From assembly GCA_937965785.1 (NCBI GenBank), contig CALCKT010000052.1, positions 1 through 26,572 on the forward strand: a stretch of 26,572 nucleotides of DNA, written 5' to 3'. The notes beneath the pieces were generated by a model. The model had not been told where the DNA came from. It did not search any database and worked only from the letters and a program-made list of their open reading frames with translations. The stretch comes from an uncultured Propionibacteriaceae bacterium (lineage in GTDB: Bacteria; Actinomycetota; Actinomycetes; Propionibacteriales; Propionibacteriaceae). The position numbers and the translations under genes are program-made. Below, in pieces: positions 22,905-26,572 of the stretch (positions are counted from its first letter, which is position 1; each line of letters begins with the position of its first letter).

Positions 22905-22973
22905 TCCTGTATGGCGCAGAATAATCGGTGGTTCGCTCAAAAAGTCCCTTGGAAATTCGGGGGAGGCGAGGCG

Positions 22974-23981
22974 ATGCGCAGGACGTGGCTCATATTCATT
23001 GGTCTAAATTTTCCGTTTCAAATTATTGTCATAGGTGGTCTCTTATTCTATCCCGGGACTACCCCAACCAAATTGATTCTCGGTCTCGCTGCTATATTTT
23101 TTGCCAGCGGTATTCTACTGTTCTTTGCTTATCGACTGGCAAATTCCAGAGTTCCGCCTTCTGTCGGGCGGATTTTATGGGAAACCTGCAAATGTGCCAT
23201 CGTTATATGCATTGAATGCAGCATCATTCTTAATGTGATCTCCTCGAAGCCTTCATCTCCGTCTGAATCTCTTGGGATAAAACAGCTTATTCCCTCGGAG
23301 GTCGCTGAAGTATCTTGGCTGGTCGCGGCAGACCTGAAATGGGATGAAACAGCTGGAATGGATTGCGGGGAAATTTTGGAATGGATGGAGGGGCGTGGCA
23401 GGCATTTGGCTCCTGCGTATCACGTCACTCTAATCAATTCAGGAGAGCGCCCGGTAGCCATTCGAGACGCCTACGTTGATGACGTGAAAGAAATTACCGA
23501 ACCCTCGGTGGTTGTTCAAGTTTGCCCGCAATTTGGTGGAGGAGGCGTGGGAGGATACACGCTGGTAGCCTCTCCTCCCGATGAGACAAGCTTCCGCTGG
23601 TACAAAGAAGAGGAAGAAGTTGTTTCAAGAAATTCTGAGGGAGACTTGGAGGGAGCAGGGGGTGAGAAATTGACGAAGGCTAATCCGGGTTATACGCTGG
23701 AGAGTCAGGAAATGGTCGCTTTGAATGTGGAGATCCGGGCGACAAAAAGCACCTATGAAGGTAAGCTTGCACTTTCGATTTCATCGGGAGGCGTTGACGA
23801 GAAATATGAGGTAAAAAACGATGGTAAGCCCGTAACTTGGGTGGTTACCTCGGCAAAAAAGGTGGTTGTGCTGTGGGGAGACAAGATTACTTGCACGCCG
23901 CTGGTCGATGGCCATTACGCTGACCAAGAACACGAAGTCATCATGGGAGCAGAGCAGATAGCAAGAGGAGAGTGCTCGTGA
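22974..23981 (+). CDS. membrane protein of unknown function in AT-rich island
   Basis: The protein has 335 residues and I do not recognise it. Three hydrophobic segments open it: LIFIGLNFPFQIIVIGGLLFY, LILGLAAIFFASGILLFFAY and ICIECSIILNVIS. A roughly 230-residue acidic, Glu/Gly/Val-rich region follows, with a beta-rich feel (YHVTLINSGERPVAIRDAYV, then MVALNVEIRATK), probably on one side of the membrane. ATG 22974 follows GGGAGG at 7 nt, an ideal ribosome site. ATG 22911 is also possible because a consensus promoter sits 6 nt before it. The gene is much more AT-rich than the core genome, and it ends with TCGTGA overlapping the start of a second, truncated frame. Transfer from another genome is likely. 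Confidence 0.8.
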   Translation: MRRTWLIFIGLNFPFQIIVIGGLLFYPGTTPTKLILGLAAIFFASGILLFFAYRLANSRVPPSVGRILWETCKCAIVICIECSIILNVISSKPSSPSESLGIKQLIPSEVAEVSWLVAADLKWDETAGMDCGEILEWMEGRGRHLAPAYHVTLINSGERPVAIRDAYVDDVKEITEPSVVVQVCPQFGGGGVGGYTLVASPPDETSFRWYKEEEEVVSRNSEGDLEGAGGEKLTKANPGYTLESQEMVALNVEIRATKSTYEGKLALSISSGGVDEKYEVKNDGKPVTWVVTSAKKVVVLWGDKITCTPLVDGHYADQEHEVIMGAEQIARGECS

Positions 23982-24037
23982 AAATCAGAGTTTCCCCAGT
24001 GCTATTTACTGCTGGTCTCTTGGTAGGGATTCCGTAG
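23978..24037 (+). pseudogene. truncated start of a second operon gene
   Basis: GTG 23978 overlaps the stop of the membrane-protein gene (GTGA). It encodes VKIRVSPVLFTAGLLVGIP, a signal-peptide-like stretch, before TAG at 24035. The overlap suggests a real downstream partner whose body is lost. It is too short for anything more to be said. Confidence 0.4.
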
Positions 24038-24040
24038 GGC

Positions 24041-24163
24041 AGTAGGTATCCCCGCTGATCAAGCATCAATGGCTACTGGCTTAGCTTGCTATATCGGAGT
24101 AGTGTGAATGGCAAACGATGAGTAGGTACCCCGCACGAGGCATGCAGACTGGCTATTGGTTTG
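24041..24163. repeat. imperfect direct repeat before the Panacea gene
   Basis: AGTAGGTATCCCCGC (24041) with GGCTACTGGCTT, and AGTAGGTACCCCGC (24121) with GGCTATTGGTTT, are two related units of about 43 nt set 80 nt apart. They read VSPLIKHQWLLA-stop and VPRTRHADWLLVW, so the beginning of the Panacea gene appears duplicated and one copy has decayed. Confidence 0.45.
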
Positions 24164-24569
24164 GGCGCAAAGCAATGAGGCTCCAATCAGTAACCACAAG
24201 CTGCAGCAGTTGCTGTATTACGCGCAAGGTCGCTTCTTGGGGGATACTGGTAACCCGGTATTTGAGGATGAAATCGAGGCTTGGCCGCAAGGTCCCGTTG
24301 TGCGATCAGTCTACCGTGCTTTCAAGAAATACGGAACAATGGCTATCGATGTGGATGATCAAGTTGGCGATGACTTTACTTGGAGTGAATACAGCGACGT
24401 CGAGGAGCACTTGGTTCGCGTGTGGAATTTTTACGCGCCCTACGAAGAATGGGTGTTGCGGAAAATGATCTACCGCGATCCTCTGTGGAAGGATGCCTTC
24501 AAGCGCGATCCCAGGTGTCGAATAATTTCGAAAGAAGAAATGCGTGAGTGGTTTTTTGGCAGGCGGTGA
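24156..24569 (+). CDS. Panacea-domain (DUF4065/SocA-like) protein
   Basis: The protein has 137 residues. ISNHKLQQLLYYAQGRFLG, EDEIEAWPQGPVVRSVYRAF and the Trp-rich end (WVLRKMIYRDPLWKDAF) are the hallmark blocks of the Panacea domain, an antitoxin domain that neutralises many toxin types and includes SocA. The coding frame that matches the family runs further upstream (HADWLLVWAQ). The apparent natural start, ATG 24108 with GGAG 8 nt before it, is followed after five codons by TAG at 24123-24125. The open frame therefore begins only at TTG 24156, without a ribosome site, and the domain may be poorly made or silent. The toxin partner is not evident; the upstream membrane-protein gene or the lost frame at 23978 are candidates. 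The gene is AT-rich. Confidence 0.8.
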   Translation: MVWAQSNEAPISNHKLQQLLYYAQGRFLGDTGNPVFEDEIEAWPQGPVVRSVYRAFKKYGTMAIDVDDQVGDDFTWSEYSDVEEHLVRVWNFYAPYEEWVLRKMIYRDPLWKDAFKRDPRCRIISKEEMREWFFGRR

Positions 24570-24790
24570 GGTTCCTTCGCGGGCGGCAAAGCTCTCTGGC
24601 CGAAACACGTTTGAGGCCGGCTGCAGATAAGCCTCGCGGGTTGGGAATAACTTTTCTCGGCTGTCGAGTTCTGAAAGGAGCGTTGGCGACGTTTCGCTGT
24701 CCGACCGGGAAGGGGTCTTGCCGGGAGGGGGATCCGCTCAGCGCTGGAGGGATCCGGAGACTGTGCTCGTCAGATTGACGGCGGGCTCGG

Positions 24791-24831
24791 AGTCCTGCGT
24801 GTCTCGTCCGCTGCCCGGAACACGCAGGACT
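24791..24831 (-). terminator. terminator hairpin of the mogA/moaB-like gene
   Basis: AGTCCTGCGTGT (24791-24802) and ACACGCAGGACT (24820-24831) are perfect 12-bp arms with a 17-nt loop, 22 nt beyond the stop at 24853. The stretch 24570-24790 holds no gene I can support; base composition returns to G+C-rich near 24700. Confidence 0.7.
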
Positions 24832-24852
24832 TCCTCCCCGCCCGACACGGGA

Positions 24853-25335
24853 TCAGTGGTCGGCGCCGTCGAGCTGTTCGACGAGGTGTCTCAGCAGCGG
24901 GCCTGCGACCTCGATGGTGTCGGAGGCGCCGCCCGTCGAGCCGGGCGCATTTATGACGACCGCGCGCACCCCGGCGCACTCCACCACCCCCGCCAGGCCC
25001 CGTGACAGCAGGGCGTGGGGGTTCTTCTCGGCGCCGCGGCGCCGGACGGCCTCCATGATTCCGGGCAGTTCGCAGGCGAGCAGGTCTAGGGTGGCCTCGA
25101 CGGTGACGTCGCGCGGCCCTACCCCCGTGCCACCGGTGGTGAGCACCACCCGTGACCCGGAGGCGACGGCCTCCCGGATGGCGGCGCGGATCATGACGAG
25201 GTTGTCGGGCACCACCCTCGGCTCCCGGGTCTCGAACCCCAGCCCGCTCAGGGCCTCCCGCAGCAGCGGGCCGGAACGGTCGGGGTAGATCCCGGCGGCG
25301 GCCCGGTCCGAACACGTGATCACTGCGGCCAGCAT
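24853..25335 (-). CDS. moaB: MogA/MoaB-type molybdopterin adenylyltransferase
   Basis: The protein has 160 residues. It begins MLAAVITCSDRAAAG, and carries VLTTGGTGVGPRDVT, the MPT-binding loop of the MogA/MoaB fold, and later INAPGSTGG. By family it adenylates molybdopterin before molybdenum is inserted during Moco synthesis. The length is normal for the family. I chose ATG 25335: the open frame to 25509 adds unrelated Pro/Ser-rich codons, while TACGAT lies 7 nt before 25335 as a -10 of a leaderless promoter. No other Moco gene is in the window. It is flanked by terminators on both sides, so it is a single-gene unit. Confidence 0.93.
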   Translation of the reverse strand: MLAAVITCSDRAAAGIYPDRSGPLLREALSGLGFETREPRVVPDNLVMIRAAIREAVASGSRVVLTTGGTGVGPRDVTVEATLDLLACELPGIMEAVRRRGAEKNPHALLSRGLAGVVECAGVRAVVINAPGSTGGASDTIEVAGPLLRHLVEQLDGADH

Positions 25336-25342
25336 GCGGGAA

Positions 25343-25348
25343 ATCGTA
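25343..25348 (-). promoter_or_regulatory. -10 box of the moaB-like gene
   Basis: TACGAT on the minus strand lies 7 nt before ATG 25335 and supports that start. Confidence 0.45.
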
Positions 25349-25379
25349 ACTCCTGTGCTTCGGTGTTCGCCGGATCGGG

Positions 25380-25420
25380 GTCCTTCCGGGGAATCGGGTT
25401 CACCAATTCCCGGGAAGGAC
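25380..25420 (-). terminator. terminator hairpin of the hydrolase pseudogene
   Basis: GTCCTTCCGGGGAAT (25380-25394) pairs with ATTCCCGGGAAGGAC (25406-25420), 14 of 15 positions, with an 11-nt loop, 19 nt beyond the stop at 25439. Confidence 0.7.
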
Positions 25421-25438
25421 ATCCCGGAGAATCCCCGC

Positions 25439-26184
25439 TCAGCCCTTGTGGGCGTCGAGCACCTTGCCGAGGTAGGCACCGAACTCGGGGACGATGGAGT
25501 CGTGGTCATGTCCCGCAGGCCATTCCGACCAGACGTGCTCGTAGCCCATGGCCTCGTAATAGCCGACGCCCATCTTCACGTTGTTGATGGCGTTGCTGTA
25601 GGCGGTCTCGTCCTTCTCACCCGTCACGAAGTTCAGCGACAGGGTCGACTTCGCATGCTGGGAGGGTTCGCCGCCGAGGGCGAGGAAACCGCCGTCCGGC
25701 ATGTTGTTTACATACCGGGGGAAGAGTTCCTTGGTGATGAAGTCAGCGCCCCCGGCGTAGCCGACGAGCCACAGGACCGCCGGATTCGCCCCGTAGGCGG
25801 ACTGCACGTGCGAGAAGAGCTCCGTGAAGTAGCTGACGAGCGTGGGGGGAGCGGCGTCAACCAGATATTGGCGCTGTCGGGGACGTGCACCGAGATGACG
25901 TCGAGTCCCCGCGCGGTGGCGGCCTCCACGATGCTGCCGGGGCCGGCCAGGCCTCCGGGGAGGTTCGGGTTGTCGCCGTCGTGGTCCTGGTCGTGCAGCG
26001 GATGGTCGTTGTCGTCGAGGTAGACGACCAGTCCGGTCCTCACGGAACCGGCCGGGTAGAAGCGGGCGCTGGAACTCATGCCGGCGGAGTCGGTGAAGGC
26101 GAAGGAGGTGCTGTTCCCCGCGAGGCGGCGCGGCCACCGGTTTGCCCGCGTGCCGGGGCAGTCCGGTACAACAAAAGCATCCAT
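25439..26184 (-). pseudogene. frameshifted alpha/beta-hydrolase-like (esterase) gene
   Basis: Two overlapping frames together make one protein of about 248 residues. The first starts at ATG 26184 (GGTGAG upstream) and reads MDAFVVPDCPG, SSARFYPAGSV, RTGLVVYLDDND, then GLDVISVHVPDSANIWLT. The second takes over at a run of six C (25849-25844) and reads TLVSYFTELFSHVQSAYG, LWLVGYAGGADFITKEL, and near the end WPAGHDHD. This order is that of secreted esterase-like alpha/beta hydrolases. The nucleophile elbow reads GYAGG, with Ala where Ser is expected, so even the restored protein may be inactive. The C-run could be a real mutation, a phase-variable tract or a sequencing error. An upstream frame at about 26350-26290 (TIVVLTGAMMLLAS) looks like its signal peptide, which would imply a second frame change near 26230. 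Confidence 0.6.
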
Positions 26185-26572
26185 AAACTCACCGCCACCA
26201 TGATCTGGGTGTGCGCTGGGGTGGAATCGCTGTGTGTCCGTCCACGACGACACCGCGCGGCTGGCTGATCCCCGCCACGGACAGCGACGGCACCGTCCCG
26301 TCGGACGCGAGCAGCATCATGGCCCCTGTCAGGACGACGATGGTGCCCGCTGCCGTCCGTTCGCAGGTGGGGCAGGGGAGACGCCGGAAGGCAGCGACGC
26401 GGGTTGATGAGTACCCGGGACGTGTGGGAATCCCCGCGGAGCAGACGGGGCGAGGGATTGCACCTAAGTCCATCTTGGGTTTGTACCGAAGTACAGGTGA
26501 GGTTTGGACTGCCATAGGTTTTGTGGACGGCAGTGAAAAACTTGAATTATGGTTTAGGCTGCCGTCTTGGTT
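26185..26572. other. upstream region of the hydrolase pseudogene
   Basis: A minus-strand frame from 26515 to 26189 contains one hydrophobic stretch (TIVVLTGAMMLLAS, near 26350-26310) that may be the displaced signal peptide of the hydrolase. The remaining sequence does not look coding. The last 100 bases are AT-rich and may contain the promoter. No RNA gene or repeat is seen. Confidence 0.35.

Noticed and set aside
1..26572. tRNA or rRNA genes, integrases, insertion sequences
   Set aside because: None could be recognised on either strand; no attachment site could be paired with the AT-rich islands.

Overview
This window is a chromosomal piece of a high-GC actinobacterium. Most of it is strongly G+C-rich, with GTG and TTG starts and many genes that start 6-7 nt after a TANNNT -10 box, which is the leaderless layout common in Actinobacteria. 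The gene set (PonA next to a GT87-like membrane protein, a PAC2 protein, FemX beside an alanine-racemase-like protein, a cobalamin riboswitch, a membrane pyrophosphatase, and dispersed GGTTGAGCC/GGTTTCGA palindromes) fits the Propionibacteriales, perhaps Propionibacteriaceae. The genus is a guess.

Layout. (a) 1-6.5 kb is a signalling or conflict-like block. It holds an AT-rich cassette of a PP2C-type phosphatase and a membrane-anchored protein of unknown function (101-1656, minus strand). Abutting it are a GC-rich ThiF/E1-like adenylyltransferase, a small PGDYG-like protein, a palindromic-repeat array, and a divergent pair: a TrkA-N-RyR protein and a CHAT caspase-like protease. (b) 6.5-10.2 kb holds the class A penicillin-binding protein PonA and a GT87-like polytopic membrane protein. 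Their downstream side is cut into by a convergent hipBA toxin-antitoxin pair (10.2-11.8 kb). (c) 11.9-14.0 kb holds femX and an alanine-racemase-like gene in one minus-strand operon, consistent with peptidoglycan cross-bridge synthesis. (d) 14.1-17.3 kb holds a DUF4282 membrane protein and a membrane pyrophosphatase with a lipoprotein-like N-terminus. (e) 17.5-22.2 kb is housekeeping and accessory: an SRPBCC protein, a TY-Chap protein, a (2Fe-2S) ferredoxin-domain protein behind a cobalamin riboswitch and a decayed btuD, a UMF1/MFS transporter and a PAC2 protein. (f) 22.3-24.8 kb is a degraded AT-rich island: an orphan HTH antitoxin with a wrecked PIN-toxin remnant, an unknown membrane protein with its own consensus promoter, a truncated secreted ORF, and a Panacea-domain protein whose natural start is cut off by an amber codon. 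(g) 24.8-26.5 kb holds a MogA/MoaB protein and a frameshifted secreted alpha/beta-hydrolase-like gene.

The best candidate for an undescribed system is region (a). Its parts are classic components of bacterial signalling and self-sacrifice systems: E1-like activation, PP2C, a sensor-type RyR domain on Rossmann folds, a CHAT protease, and an unknown membrane protein. Whether they work together is inference. The composition break at about 1.70 kb says at least the PP2C cassette arrived separately.
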